Positions 17,629 through 26,540 of a stretch of 64,000 nt of DNA are shown here, one piece after another; the first letter of the stretch is position 1; the number at the start of each line of letters is the position of its first letter. The stretch is from Fibrobacterota bacterium (GTDB lineage: Bacteria > Fibrobacterota > Fibrobacteria > UBA11236). The notes under the pieces are model-generated. The model saw nothing but the letters and a program-made list of their open reading frames with translations. It ran no database searches and had not been told where the DNA came from. The position numbers and the translations under genes are program-made. The stretch covers positions 17,548 to 81,547 of the forward strand of contig CANIEU010000010.1 of the NCBI GenBank assembly GCA_947466585.1, given 5' to 3'.

Positions 17629-18885
17629 ATGAAAAACGAAAAACCGGCTGAAAAACCCAAGCTCGGCATCACCACCGCGCTCTTGCACTCCGATCGCTTT
17701 GGCAAGCCCGAACACGGCTCGCTCCACAAGCCGATCCATACCTCCATTGCCTACGGTTACGAAAAGGCCGAAGATCTGGCCGCGGTTTTCCAGAACCGCA
17801 AAAAAGGCTACGCCTACGCGCGTCAGGCCAACCCCACCGTCACCGCCGTCGAAGCCCAGGTCACCACGCTCGAACAAGGCGTCGGTACGATTTGCTTCAG
17901 CACGGGCATGGCCGCCATCGGCGCCCTCTTCTTCGCCTTCCTCCGCAAGGGCGATCACATCGTCGCCAGCCGCTACTTGTTCGGCAACACCGCAAGCCTC
18001 TTGTCGACGCTGGACGTGATGGGGATCGAGGTCTCTTTCGCCGACGCAACCGAGGCGGGACTCGTGGAGGCCGCCCTGCGCCCTGAGACCAAAATGGTTA
18101 TGGTCGAGACCATCGCCAATCCGGTCACTCAAATCGCCGACCTGGCGGGCATCGGGGAACTGTGCCGCAAGCACGATTTGATTTACATCGTCGACAATAC
18201 GCTGACCTCGGGTTGCCTCTTCCTCCCGAAGGACGTGCACGCCACGTTCTCGGTGAACTCCCTGTCGAAGCACTTCGGCGGTCACGGAGATGCCCTCGGA
18301 GGCAGCGTGACCGATCTAGGCAACTTCGACTGGACGCGTTACCCGAACCTCTACGACCTCTACAAAACCGGCGACGCGAAACAGTGGGCCCTGTTGCAAT
18401 TGCGCAAGAAGGGCCTGCGCGACTTCGGCGGAACGCTTTCTCCGGAGGCGGCGCACTCCCTGTCGATCGGTTCCGAGACGCTGGCCCTGCGCATCGAACG
18501 TGCTTGTGACAACGCGCAAAAGCTGGCGGAAGCGCTCGCCGGCCACCCCAAGGTGCGCGCCGTGCATTACCCCGGTCTGCCTGGGCATCCGCAGTACGAG
18601 CGGACGAAAAATCTGTTTTGCCGCCCGGGTACCCTGGTCAGCTTCGAGTTGCACGATGCAGCGGATACCTTCGCCGTGCTCGACCGGCTGCAGATCGCCA
18701 TCCTCTCTAGCAATCTTGGCGACGCGCGCACCTTGGTGATTCCCGTGGCGCAGACGATTTACTGGGAGCTCGGAGAAGCGAAGCGCCGCGACATGGGCAT
18801 CGCCGAATCGCTAGTGCGCGTCTCGGTGGGCATCGAAGACACGGCGGATCTGGTCGGCGACTTCCTGCAGGCGTTGAACGGCTAA
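17629..18885 (+). CDS. Cystathionine gamma-synthase-family PLP enzyme
   Basis: 418 residues. This is a Cys/Met-metabolism fold-type I PLP enzyme: HKPIHTSIAYGY, YAYARQANPTVTAVEAQVTT, CFSTGMAAIGA, VDNTLTSGCLFLP and the PLP lysine in NSLSKHFGGHGDALGG. The C-terminus reads LSSNLGDARTLVIPVAQTIY ... VRVSVGIED. It resembles the branch annotated simply as cystathionine gamma-synthase family, so it may make cystathionine or homocysteine from an activated homoserine; the exact reaction is unproven. No other Met gene is adjacent. Confidence 0.85.
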   Translation: MKNEKPAEKPKLGITTALLHSDRFGKPEHGSLHKPIHTSIAYGYEKAEDLAAVFQNRKKGYAYARQANPTVTAVEAQVTTLEQGVGTICFSTGMAAIGALFFAFLRKGDHIVASRYLFGNTASLLSTLDVMGIEVSFADATEAGLVEAALRPETKMVMVETIANPVTQIADLAGIGELCRKHDLIYIVDNTLTSGCLFLPKDVHATFSVNSLSKHFGGHGDALGGSVTDLGNFDWTRYPNLYDLYKTGDAKQWALLQLRKKGLRDFGGTLSPEAAHSLSIGSETLALRIERACDNAQKLAEALAGHPKVRAVHYPGLPGHPQYERTKNLFCRPGTLVSFELHDAADTFAVLDRLQIAILSSNLGDARTLVIPVAQTIYWELGEAKRRDMGIAESLVRVSVGIEDTADLVGDFLQALNG

Positions 18886-18898
18886 CTCACCTCGCGGC

Positions 18899-18940
18899 CT
18901 TCGGGCTTTCGAGCTTTGGAGCTTTTGGGCTTTCGATCGG
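18899..18940. repeat. Short 8-mer array
   Basis: GGGCTTTC, GAGCTTTG, GAGCTTTT, GGGCTTTC in tandem (period 8) just after the PLP-enzyme stop. No inverted partner or core is seen; it resembles one arm of the inverted array elements. Confidence 0.5.
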
Positions 18941-19043
18941 GCCAGTCCAAAATTCCTCAAATATCTGTTGCGTAGAGAAATCGTCTGTCGGTAGATTAAA
19001 CCGAAGATCTGCCCGCAACACCCCCTCCGCCCCCGAGGAGTTT

Positions 19044-19463
19044 ATGGAACGCACCGCCAACAACAACGGCACAAAAGCCCTGCGCTTTGTTTTATGGATC
19101 ACGCAACTGTTGCTTGTCCTGATGTTCGGCATGTCCGGATGGATGAAAAGCTTTTATTCCCCGGAACAACTGGTGATGTACGTCCCTTGGTCGGCTGACG
19201 TGCCGCACTTGCTGGTGCGCTTCATCGGCGCCGGTGAATTGCTCGGTGCGGCGGGGTTGGTACTGCCGTCACTCACGCGCATCAAACCGGGGCTCACCGC
19301 GCTCGCGGCGCTCTTTTTGGCGTTGACCATGGTCTTCGCGATCGGCTTCCATCTCGCACGCGGCGAAACCGCCGCCGTGACCATGCCACTGTTGCTGGGG
19401 CTGCTCGCCGCATTCGTCGCTTGGGCGCGTCATTACCGCGCGCCGATCAACCCGCGTTCCTAG
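19044..19463 (+). CDS. DoxX-family membrane protein
   Basis: 139 residues, ATG 19044 preceded by GAGGAG. Four hydrophobic helices: VLWITQLLLVLMFGMSGWMK, the GAGELLGAAGLVLPSL segment, LTALAALFLALTMVFAIGFH and LLLGLLAAFVAWARHY. The helix-1 pattern and GAGELLGA motif are typical of DoxX-like proteins. The function of this branch is undefined (redox or membrane-associated roles are proposed). It ends 4 nt into the convergent iron-permease gene. Confidence 0.75.
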   Translation: MERTANNNGTKALRFVLWITQLLLVLMFGMSGWMKSFYSPEQLVMYVPWSADVPHLLVRFIGAGELLGAAGLVLPSLTRIKPGLTALAALFLALTMVFAIGFHLARGETAAVTMPLLLGLLAAFVAWARHYRAPINPRS

Positions 19464-19888
19464 TCCCGATCCAGATCGGGCGCATCGGTATCCGCCAATC
19501 CCTGCACTAGGGCTTCGCGGGCCCTTTGCGCCAGCCGTCCGTAACCCGAGCGAATCCGCCGCAACTCGTCCTCTTCGAGCTCTTCCAGATCGAGGAGGGC
19601 GTTGTGCGCGCCCGCGGTCACACGGATTAATTCATCCAGTTTGACCTGCAACGCCTCGGTGTCGCGGTTCTGCGTATTCTGGATCAGGAACACCATGAGA
19701 AAGGTGATGATCGTCGTACCGGTGTTGATCACTAGTTGCCAGGTATCGCTGAAGTGAAAAATCGGTCCGGTAAAGATCCAGATAGCGATCACCATCGCCG
19801 CGATACCGAATGAAGAAGGACGACCGGTGGCGTGCGCGGTCCATTTCGCAAAGCGGGAAAACAGGGAATTGGATTTGATGGCTCTCAT
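19460..19888 (-). CDS. Low-affinity iron permease family protein
   Basis: 142 residues. Two membrane helices near the N-terminus (SSFGIAAMVIAIWIFTGPIF and QLVINTGTTIITFLMVFLIQ), followed by NTQNRDTEALQVKLDELIR, a conserved signature of the small low-affinity iron permease family. The C-terminus is acidic (LEELEEDELRRI). Actual iron transport is not established for such short bacterial members. It overlaps doxX by 4 bp tail to tail. Confidence 0.78.
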   Translation of the reverse strand: MRAIKSNSLFSRFAKWTAHATGRPSSFGIAAMVIAIWIFTGPIFHFSDTWQLVINTGTTIITFLMVFLIQNTQNRDTEALQVKLDELIRVTAGAHNALLDLEELEEDELRRIRSGYGRLAQRAREALVQGLADTDAPDLDRD

Positions 19889-19944
19889 GTGAGACTCCGG
19901 GGAGAAAGGACAGATATCAATTTAGGCGTTGGCCGGCAGAACGC

Positions 19945-20490
19945 TCACGGCTTGAAGCGCGTACCGCGAAATCGCATCTCAAGTCCGCTGCGGATTTCGG
20001 GTTCCAGGCTTTCGCTCCATGCCCGACCGATCTCAAGGCTCTCGTTGACCACGCGCGGTACGCGCTCGCGATAGCGTTTGCCCTGATCCGATCCGTTGAA
20101 GTTCACCGCAAACCGAAGATCGTCTTCGGAAAAATTGCGGTCGAGCAAGGCATAAACGCGCGGCATCAACCCTCCGGCGCGATCGCTATGATCCGCATAC
20201 ACTTCTGCGATGAACGCGCGCACGGTCTGATACACCGAATCCGGCAAGGCGGGATTCTCGCCCCGCACGCGCCGGGCCCGCATTTCCACACGCTGATCCA
20301 CCAGGGAGCGGATCTTCTGATCGATTTTCATGGAGGCCATCGCCTGCCGGATCAACTCGAGTTTAGGCGCAGAAATAGTGGAGGCTGCCGCATATCCTTG
20401 CGCGAAGGAGCCGGCCGGAAGGGCCAGGCCGCAGAGCAGCCACACAACGCGGAGGGCGTACCGGAACGACTTCCCGGTATTACGCGCCAT
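19945..20490 (-). CDS. DUF2059 domain secreted protein
   Basis: 181 residues from ATG 20490, which lies inside the last codons of mgtC (overlap about 11 nt). A signal peptide (LRVVWLLCGLALPAGSFAQ) precedes an all-helical domain with KLELIRQAMASMKIDQKIR and FAVNFNGSDQGKRYRERVP, matching DUF2059 organisation. Function unknown. The overlap implies co-translation with mgtC. Confidence 0.65.
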   Translation of the reverse strand: MARNTGKSFRYALRVVWLLCGLALPAGSFAQGYAAASTISAPKLELIRQAMASMKIDQKIRSLVDQRVEMRARRVRGENPALPDSVYQTVRAFIAEVYADHSDRAGGLMPRVYALLDRNFSEDDLRFAVNFNGSDQGKRYRERVPRVVNESLEIGRAWSESLEPEIRSGLEMRFRGTRFKP

Positions 20491-21007
20491 GGTTTCCGTT
20501 GTCGCCGCTACCGTTCGTAATGCCATTGCCATTACCATCGCCTTTGCCGTTCCCCGCATTTTTATGCGGCGGAATGGAAAAGTGCAGCTTGTGTTCCCAC
20601 CGCTCCAGCAGCAGGATCAGGAAGATCATCACGGTGGCGATGCCCACTTCGACCCAGCGACCCGCGCCGGATGCAAGACCCAATACCGCGGCGATCCAGA
20701 TCATGGCGGCAGTGGTGAGTCCCGTAACCTTTCCTGAAACGTCCCTCAAGATCACCCCGGCGCCCAGAAACCCGATGCCGGTGATCACACCCTGCATCAC
20801 GCGGCTGAAGCCGTCTCCCGGATTGTAGCCCTGTACCCCGATCACCGTCACCGCCATCAGCGCCGAGCCAAGGGAAACCAGTGCATGGGTGCGGAGTCCG
20901 GCGGGTTTACCGAGGATCTCGCGGTTGAGGCCGAGCAAACAGCCGACCATGGTTGCCACGAACAGGCGTAGGAAGATTTCCCAATTGGAAAGATGAATGA
21001 AACCCAT
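20480..21007 (-). CDS. MgtC/SapB family membrane protein
   Basis: 175 residues from ATG 21007. I prefer this to GTG 21028 because TATACT sits exactly 7 nt upstream, a leaderless-promoter arrangement. MgtC signatures: GCLLGLNREILGKPAGLRTH, LVSLGSALMAV and GVITGIGFLGAGVILRD. It has four to five membrane helices and a Gly/Asn-rich low-complexity tail (KGDGNGNGITNGSGDNGNHG). MgtC proteins influence Mg2+ homeostasis and F-type ATPase activity. Confidence 0.85.
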   Translation of the reverse strand: MGFIHLSNWEIFLRLFVATMVGCLLGLNREILGKPAGLRTHALVSLGSALMAVTVIGVQGYNPGDGFSRVMQGVITGIGFLGAGVILRDVSGKVTGLTTAAMIWIAAVLGLASGAGRWVEVGIATVMIFLILLLERWEHKLHFSIPPHKNAGNGKGDGNGNGITNGSGDNGNHGA

Positions 21008-21093
21008 AAGGAACAGTATAGATTCCACGGGGTCCCGTAACGAGAAGGCCTCCCGGAGGGTCCCGAAATCCCCCGATTTCTACGTTATCTGGG

Positions 21094-22473
21094 ATGGAAA
21101 CCGTAGAGAATTTGCCCCATGTGCCCAGCCTGCCTCACCCGTTTCAGGTGCGGCCTCCGGGTTCCAAAAGCATCGCAAACCGCGTGCTGCCAATAGCCGC
21201 ATTGGCAAGAGGTGCCACCATACTGGAAAATCTTCCAGATGGTGAAGATGTGACCTTGATGTATCGAGCGCTTCAGGCACTGAAGATTCAAATGTTTCCT
21301 CCGGCGCAGGAGACCTTGCCCCCGGTCACAACTTTTACCGGGCAATCCCATTTCAGGGCTCCGGAAGAAGGGACGGAACTCTTTCTTGGAAACTCCGGGA
21401 CCGCCACGCGGATACTGACGGCACTATTATCCGGCGGTGAAGGGACTTTTCGTGTCACCGGAATTTCACGCATGTACGAAAGGCCCATCGGCGATTTGGT
21501 AGAGGCATTGCGTCCATTGTGTGGAAAAACCAAAATCATCTATGATAACAAGGAGGGGTTTCCACCGCTGACGATCAAGGCTCGGGGACTCGCTGGCGGC
21601 AAGACATCAATCCGAGGGAATCTGTCCAGCCAATTCGTAACGGGATTACTCATGGCCATGCCGTTGTGCAAAGGCAGAGTTGAGGTTGAAATCCAAGGGA
21701 CTCTTGTATCCGCACCTTATGTGGACCTCACTCTACGGATCATGGAAGACTTCGGCGCAAGAGTAGGCCGCGATGGTTACAAGAAATTCTGGATGGAAAA
21801 TCCTTCAGGATATTATGGAGGAGGTTCTCGTTACATCGTTGAACCGGACGCTTCATCTGCGTCTTATTTTCTTGCCGCGGGAGTGATTGCAAAGAACTTC
21901 GTTACTGTAGAAGGCATCCGTAAGAAGTCCTCCCAAGGTGAGGCTAAATTCGCGGAAGTTCTCTATAAAATGGGCGCCAGAATCGACTATAAAGGTCATC
22001 AACCGAAAATAGGCTTGTTTGATGGGGAAGGTGCCCCAGTTTACACATCGGAAGACATCATCGCCTATAACAATGGGACTCTTCGCGGCATCGACATCGA
22101 CATGGATCTCATGTCCGACACGGGTATGACACTCGCCATAGTTGCCCTTTTCGCCGAAGGCAAAACCACCATCCGCAACGTGGGCAACTGGCGCCTCAAG
22201 GAAACCGATCGTCTGCACGCCATGGCGACGGAACTCCGTAAACTCGGCGCAACTATTGAGGAAGGCCCGGACTGGATCTCCATCGACCCGCCGGATCAGC
22301 TCATCCCGAACGTGGAAATCGTCACGTACGACGACCATCGCATGGCCATGTGCTTCTCGCTCGTCAGCCTCGGGCCCAAGGGTGTTCCTGTGATCATCCG
22401 GGACCCGGGTTGCGTGCGCAAAACCTATCCAGGTTACTGGGATGAATTCAAGCGGATGACGGGACAAGCCTGA
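21094..22473 (+). CDS. aroA: 3-phosphoshikimate 1-carboxyvinyltransferase (EPSP synthase)
   Basis: 459 residues. AroA motifs in order: PPGSKSIANRVL, LFLGNSGTATRIL, ERPIGDLVEAL, RGNLSSQFVTGLL, EPDASSASYFLAAG, NVGNWRLKETDRL and TYDDHRMAMCFSL. It condenses shikimate 3-phosphate with PEP in aromatic amino-acid synthesis. TACGTT lies 7 nt before the ATG. Codon use changes within the gene: up to about 22,090 it is clearly more A/T-rich at third positions than the neighbours; afterwards it returns to the local GC-rich style, suggesting a recombined or foreign 5' part. The stop overlaps the next ATG. Confidence 0.95.
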   Translation: METVENLPHVPSLPHPFQVRPPGSKSIANRVLPIAALARGATILENLPDGEDVTLMYRALQALKIQMFPPAQETLPPVTTFTGQSHFRAPEEGTELFLGNSGTATRILTALLSGGEGTFRVTGISRMYERPIGDLVEALRPLCGKTKIIYDNKEGFPPLTIKARGLAGGKTSIRGNLSSQFVTGLLMAMPLCKGRVEVEIQGTLVSAPYVDLTLRIMEDFGARVGRDGYKKFWMENPSGYYGGGSRYIVEPDASSASYFLAAGVIAKNFVTVEGIRKKSSQGEAKFAEVLYKMGARIDYKGHQPKIGLFDGEGAPVYTSEDIIAYNNGTLRGIDIDMDLMSDTGMTLAIVALFAEGKTTIRNVGNWRLKETDRLHAMATELRKLGATIEEGPDWISIDPPDQLIPNVEIVTYDDHRMAMCFSLVSLGPKGVPVIIRDPGCVRKTYPGYWDEFKRMTGQA

Positions 22474-24722
22474 TGTTCCCCCTTCTGATTGAACGCCGGA
22501 CGACAAAGAGCCTAACGCCCGTTGCCATTCTTTTCTCACTTCTCATTTCTCATTTCTCATTTCTACAATCCACCGCTTTTTCGGCCCCCGTCCCCAACGG
22601 CAACCCCTCTCCCCTGCTGCTCCGCGATCTGATCGAATACCGCGACGCAGCGGGCGTGGGCGGAACGCTCGGTCTCGCGGTGTACTCGGTAAAGCATCAA
22701 CGTTTCGAAGCCGAGTCCGACGATAGCCTGCCCCTGATTCCCGCTTCCACGCTCAAGCTCATCGTCACGGCCTCCGCGCTCGATGCGATCCCCGACGATG
22801 CCGCGCCCCACACCACCCTCGAAGTCGCCGGCACGCTGCGCGGGAAAACCTTGCACGGAGAACTGCGCATCCTCGGCGGCGGCGACCCCAATATCTCCGA
22901 CCGGTTTTACACCAGCGCCTTGGAGCCGCTCCTGGAGTGGGCCGACAGCCTCAAGGCCCGCGGCATCGATACGGTGCGCGGGCGCGTGACCGCGTCCGAT
23001 GCTTATTTCACGGGCCCGCATAAGCCCGTCGCGTGGGCTCCGCGCCATTTCAACACCTGGTACGGCGCCGAAGTGTCGGCACTGTCGTTCAACGACAACA
23101 CCTTCGATCTCGCGGTGCGCCCGGGCGAACGCGCCGGAGACCCACCCGTAGCGTTCGTGTCACCCGATGTCGGCTACGTGAGCATCATCAACAATGCCAA
23201 GACCTTTAAAAAAGGCGGTAACCGTATTTCGGCGACGCTTCGGGCGAATGAAACCACGGTGATCCTCACGGGTAAAACGGGTGCCGGTGCGGGAGCCAAG
23301 ACCTGGCTGCTACCCATCCGCAATCCGCCTGAATACTTCCGGGCCGGTTTTCTCACGGCCCTGCGCCAGCGCGGCATTACGTTGGTTGAGGAAAGCGTCC
23401 CGGCCAAACCGGCGCGGCTTTACACCTTACGGTTCACCGCCGCGCCGCTCGCCTCGATGGTCGACGAAATCAACCAGCGCAGCCAGAACCTGCACGCGGA
23501 AATGCTGTTGCGCCACCTCGGCAAACGCGTGCGCGGCGAAGGCAGCGACCGCGCGGGTATCGCCGCCGAAAAAATATTTCTCGCCCGCCTCGGCATCGAC
23601 AGCGGAACCTTCGACCTGCACGATGCGTGCGGACTCTCCCACCTGAACCATGTGCAGGCGCGGGGCATGGCCCTATTGCTCGCGCGCATGGCGCGTCACC
23701 CCGACGGTCCCGACTACATTGCCTCGCTCGCCCAGCCCGGGCTTGACGGGGCCACCGGCAAGCGCCTGCGCGACTACACCGGCAGCGGACTGGTGCGTTA
23801 CAAGACCGGCACGCTCGGCGGCGTGGCCGCGCTGGCGGGCTACGCCTTCGCTGCCGACGGGGATACGCTCGCGGTGGTGGTGTTGCACAACGGCGGGTCG
23901 GGAGCGGCGGCGGCCATGCTCGACAGCCTGCTCATGCGCACCGCCCTCTGGTTCAACAAGGAGCGCCCCGCCGTCGCCGAAGCGTACCGAATCCTCGAGC
24001 GACCCGACGCGCCCTCGACCTCCACCACCCCGGCGCAGTACACCGAACGCCTCCGTTACTTCTCGCGCGCGTTGCTCGGTCAACCCTATTTCCTCGGCCC
24101 CACCGGCGAAGGACGGTACGGCGACGTGGAGGCGCTGCCCTTGGTTGACCTCACGCGCATGGATTGCGTCACCTACATCGAAAACGTGGTGGGACTGGCC
24201 CGTTCGCGTCGCGCCACCGACCTCGTGCCCGCCGTTCTGCCGTTCCGTTACCACGGCGACAGCGTCCGCTACGAAAGCCGCAACCACTACTTCACCGGCG
24301 AATGGCTCGCGAACAACCCCCGCGACTTCCGCGTCCTCAAAATCCCGGGCGACACCGTATTCCGCAAATCCCTGTATCGCGGCAAACTGCTCGCGGGCAA
24401 AGGTATCGCGGGCGGCGACCTCAATGCCGAGTTGCGCTATGTGCCCTTCGAAAAGGCCGTGCAACTTGCCCGCAATTGGACCTTAGGAAACGGGTTGTTC
24501 GGGGTGGCGTTCATGACGGGGATCGAGGGCCTCGACGGTACGCACACGGGTTTCGTGGATGTCCGAGACGGGGTCAACGACGGCAAGCCGGTATTGCGCC
24601 ACGCAAGCCAATTGCGCGGACAGGTCGCCGAGCAGGATTTCGCCGAATATCTCGAATTGCGTCGGGGCAAATGCGCGGGCGTACTTTTCTTCGAGTTTCT
24701 GCCCCCCGCCGGCGGGGGATGA
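22473..24722 (+). CDS. Fusion of PBP4-type D-Ala-D-Ala carboxypeptidase and DUF1460 amidase-like domain
   Basis: 749 residues. After a signal region, residues about 45-510 are a DacB/PBP4 peptidase: S92-T-L-K95 (SxxK), S337-Q-N339 (SxN) and K444-T-G (KTG). Residues about 518-749 match DUF1460, an N-acetylmuramoyl-L-alanine amidase-like cysteine hydrolase domain: C565 in MDCVTYIENVVGLA, RNHYFTGEWLANN, and H691 in GTHTGFVD. The protein would cut both stem-peptide D-Ala bonds or crosslinks and a second muropeptide bond in the periplasm. Period-7 TTTCTCA repeats encode part of the signal peptide. The ATG overlaps the aroA stop. Confidence 0.85.
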   Translation: MFPLLIERRTTKSLTPVAILFSLLISHFSFLQSTAFSAPVPNGNPSPLLLRDLIEYRDAAGVGGTLGLAVYSVKHQRFEAESDDSLPLIPASTLKLIVTASALDAIPDDAAPHTTLEVAGTLRGKTLHGELRILGGGDPNISDRFYTSALEPLLEWADSLKARGIDTVRGRVTASDAYFTGPHKPVAWAPRHFNTWYGAEVSALSFNDNTFDLAVRPGERAGDPPVAFVSPDVGYVSIINNAKTFKKGGNRISATLRANETTVILTGKTGAGAGAKTWLLPIRNPPEYFRAGFLTALRQRGITLVEESVPAKPARLYTLRFTAAPLASMVDEINQRSQNLHAEMLLRHLGKRVRGEGSDRAGIAAEKIFLARLGIDSGTFDLHDACGLSHLNHVQARGMALLLARMARHPDGPDYIASLAQPGLDGATGKRLRDYTGSGLVRYKTGTLGGVAALAGYAFAADGDTLAVVVLHNGGSGAAAAMLDSLLMRTALWFNKERPAVAEAYRILERPDAPSTSTTPAQYTERLRYFSRALLGQPYFLGPTGEGRYGDVEALPLVDLTRMDCVTYIENVVGLARSRRATDLVPAVLPFRYHGDSVRYESRNHYFTGEWLANNPRDFRVLKIPGDTVFRKSLYRGKLLAGKGIAGGDLNAELRYVPFEKAVQLARNWTLGNGLFGVAFMTGIEGLDGTHTGFVDVRDGVNDGKPVLRHASQLRGQVAEQDFAEYLELRRGKCAGVLFFEFLPPAGGG
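22528..22566 (+). repeat. TTTCTCA heptamer array inside signal-peptide codons
   Basis: About four near-identical copies of TTTCTCA/CTTCTCA in tandem encode the hydrophobic LLISHFSF segment. Because 7 is not a multiple of 3, gain or loss of one unit would frameshift the gene. Confidence 0.6.
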
Positions 24723-24737
24723 TGGTAACTTTTTCCC

Positions 24738-25193
24738 GTGCAAAACACAAACAAAGACCTACTCGCGATCGCCCAAACCCGCTATGCGGAGTTTCTGAAG
24801 CGCAACAAGATGTTCCTCACCAAGGAGCGCACCGCGCTGCTTGATTTCATCTTCGCGCAAAAGGGTCACTTCAGCGCCGATGAACTGCTGTACGAGATGC
24901 AGCGCACCGGGCTCAAGGCCTCGCGCGCGACGCTCTATCGCACTCTCAGCCAACTCGTTGAAGCGAGCGTGCTCTCCGAATCCGACTTCGGCCACGGGCA
25001 CACGCATTACGAAATCGACATGGGCGACAAGCCCCACGCGCACCTCGTTTCTCTCGACAGCGACGACGTGAAGGAAGTCACCAGCGCCAAACTCGAAGCC
25101 GCCTTCTCCGAAATCCTCCGCAAGGAGGGCTTCTCACCCAAGCGTTACAACATCCAGATTTTCGGATCGTTCCTGGGGAAGAAGAAGGCTTAA
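24738..25193 (+). CDS. Fur-family metal-responsive transcriptional regulator
   Basis: 151 residues from GTG 24738; TAACTT ends exactly 6 nt before it, supporting a leaderless start. The winged-helix domain has KNKMFLTKERTALLDFIFAQ, HFSADELLYEMQ and RATLYRTLSQLVEASVL, the Fur DNA-binding pattern. The dimerization half has the metal-ligand region HGHTHYEIDMGDKPHAHLVS. The usual CxxC structural zinc pairs of Fur are absent, so it binds only regulatory metal or is structurally divergent. Iron, zinc and peroxide sensing cannot be separated by sequence alone. A strong terminator lies downstream. Confidence 0.85.
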   Translation: MQNTNKDLLAIAQTRYAEFLKRNKMFLTKERTALLDFIFAQKGHFSADELLYEMQRTGLKASRATLYRTLSQLVEASVLSESDFGHGHTHYEIDMGDKPHAHLVSLDSDDVKEVTSAKLEAAFSEILRKEGFSPKRYNIQIFGSFLGKKKA

Positions 25194-25304
25194 AGCAAGC
25201 GGAAAAGTGATCGGTCGAGATCTTCGCCGACCCCACATGGTTCGGATTTCTTTGAAGGCGCATTTTCAAGAGCGCTGCCGCCCATAGGGCGAGTCCCCAA
25301 AAAC

Positions 25305-25343
25305 AAAAAACCCCGGTACCGCTTTCGCGGTCCCGGGGTTTTC
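25305..25343. terminator. Bidirectional Rho-independent terminator between fur-like gene and rpsD
   Basis: CCCCGGTACCGC (25311-25322), loop TTTC-like, GCGGTCCCGGGG (25327-25338), flanked by A6 on the left and TTTT on the right. One T/C mismatch in a 12-bp stem. It serves both convergent genes. Confidence 0.88.
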
Positions 25344-25364
25344 TTGATCCCGAAGGAATCAGGA

Positions 25365-25970
25365 TTAACGCGAGTAGTATTCGACGATGTGCTGCTCTTG
25401 CAGCTTCACCGGGATCTGGTCACGGAGCGGCTTCGCGATGAGCTTGCCTTCCATCTTGACCTTGTTCACTTCGTAGTACTCGGGAACGACCACGCTGCCG
25501 GAGTGCGTCAGCGCGTCGATGATCTGAGGATGCGACTTCGACTTTTCCACGACCGCGATCACGTCACCGACCTTGATCGGATGGCTGGCGGTGTAGATGC
25601 GACGGCCGTTGATGCTGAAGTGACCGTGCGCCACGTACTGGCGGGCGGCGTAGATCGTACGGGAAAAGCCCATGCGATAGAGAGCGGCGTCGGCGCGGCA
25701 CTCGAGGAACGCCAGCAAGGCGGTACCCGTGGACTCGTGCGACTGCGTGGCGCGCTCGTAGTAGGCGCGGAGCTGAACCTCGGGCACATCGTACATGGCC
25801 TTGAGGCGCTGCTTCTCGAGGAGCTGCATCTTGTAGGTGGAGGGGCTCTTCTTGCGCGCCAGACCATGCTGTCCGGGCGGGAAAGAACGACGCTCCATCA
25901 CGCGAGCTGCCTTGGGCGTCAGGGCAATGCCCAGAGCGCGGGAAATTTTGACTTTGGGTCCTGCTGCCAT
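25365..25970 (-). CDS. rpsD: 30S ribosomal protein S4
   Basis: 201 residues from ATG 25970 (MAAGPKVKISRALGI), with GAGG upstream; an upstream in-frame codon would add 13 unlikely residues. S4 features: RRSFPPGQHGLARKKSPSTY, LLEKQRLKAMYDV, and the S4 RNA-binding region YVAHGHFSINGRRIYTASHP. It lacks the N-terminal zinc Cys set (C-minus form). S4 nucleates 30S assembly. It stands alone rather than in the alpha operon, which occurs in several phyla. Confidence 0.95.
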   Translation of the reverse strand: MAAGPKVKISRALGIALTPKAARVMERRSFPPGQHGLARKKSPSTYKMQLLEKQRLKAMYDVPEVQLRAYYERATQSHESTGTALLAFLECRADAALYRMGFSRTIYAARQYVAHGHFSINGRRIYTASHPIKVGDVIAVVEKSKSHPQIIDALTHSGSVVVPEYYEVNKVKMEGKLIAKPLRDQIPVKLQEQHIVEYYSR

Positions 25971-26222
25971 GTAATCCTCGGTAATTCGGCGAGATTCCTC
26001 GAAACGCATCGACCTTTGTTCGATGTGAGTCGCTCCCGGGACTTTCCCGGGAACCCCAATTTTGGGGGGGCGTAAAACCTAATTCCCCGCCCCCCGGATT
26101 TCAACGCATTACCACGTACGGATTTAGGAGGAGCTTGCGTCCGGGGCCCGTTCAAATCCCCTCTCCCTGCTTATATTTGCCGGTTCAGGCTGCAGCCAAC
26201 GACCCGCGCCCGGAGGAAACCC

Positions 26223-26537
26223 ATGGTCAACGACGAAATCTCCGTCCTCGAATTGAGCGAAATTCTCGAAAAAGAGCCCAAAACGGCCTTGGTCGACGTA
26301 CGCGAGCAGGAGGAATTCGACGAGGTCAACCTCGGTGGCCAGCTGGTGCCCCTCAGCGAATTCGAACAACGCTGGTCCGAAGTTCCCAAGGACGCACCGG
26401 TGTACATCTATTGCCGCTCCGGCCGCCGCTCCCGCACCGCCCTCGAATTCCTCAAGAAGCAGGGCTACACCAACGGATTCAACGTCACCGGCGGCATTCT
26501 CGCCTGGCTCAACGAGATCAATCCGAACGGGAGATAA
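26223..26537 (+). CDS. Rhodanese-like sulfurtransferase domain protein
   Basis: 104 residues; ATG 26223 preceded by GGAGG (26212-26216). A single rhodanese domain: ALVDVREQEEFDEVNLGGQL, then the active-site Cys64 in YCRSGRRSRTA and NVTGGILAWLNEIN. The loop CRSGRRS is that of GlpE/PspE-like enzymes that transfer sulfane sulfur to thiols or cyanide. It is cytoplasmic since no signal is seen. TATATT at 26172-26177 may be the promoter -10. Confidence 0.85.
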   Translation: MVNDEISVLELSEILEKEPKTALVDVREQEEFDEVNLGGQLVPLSEFEQRWSEVPKDAPVYIYCRSGRRSRTALEFLKKQGYTNGFNVTGGILAWLNEINPNGR

Positions 26538-26540
26538 GCA

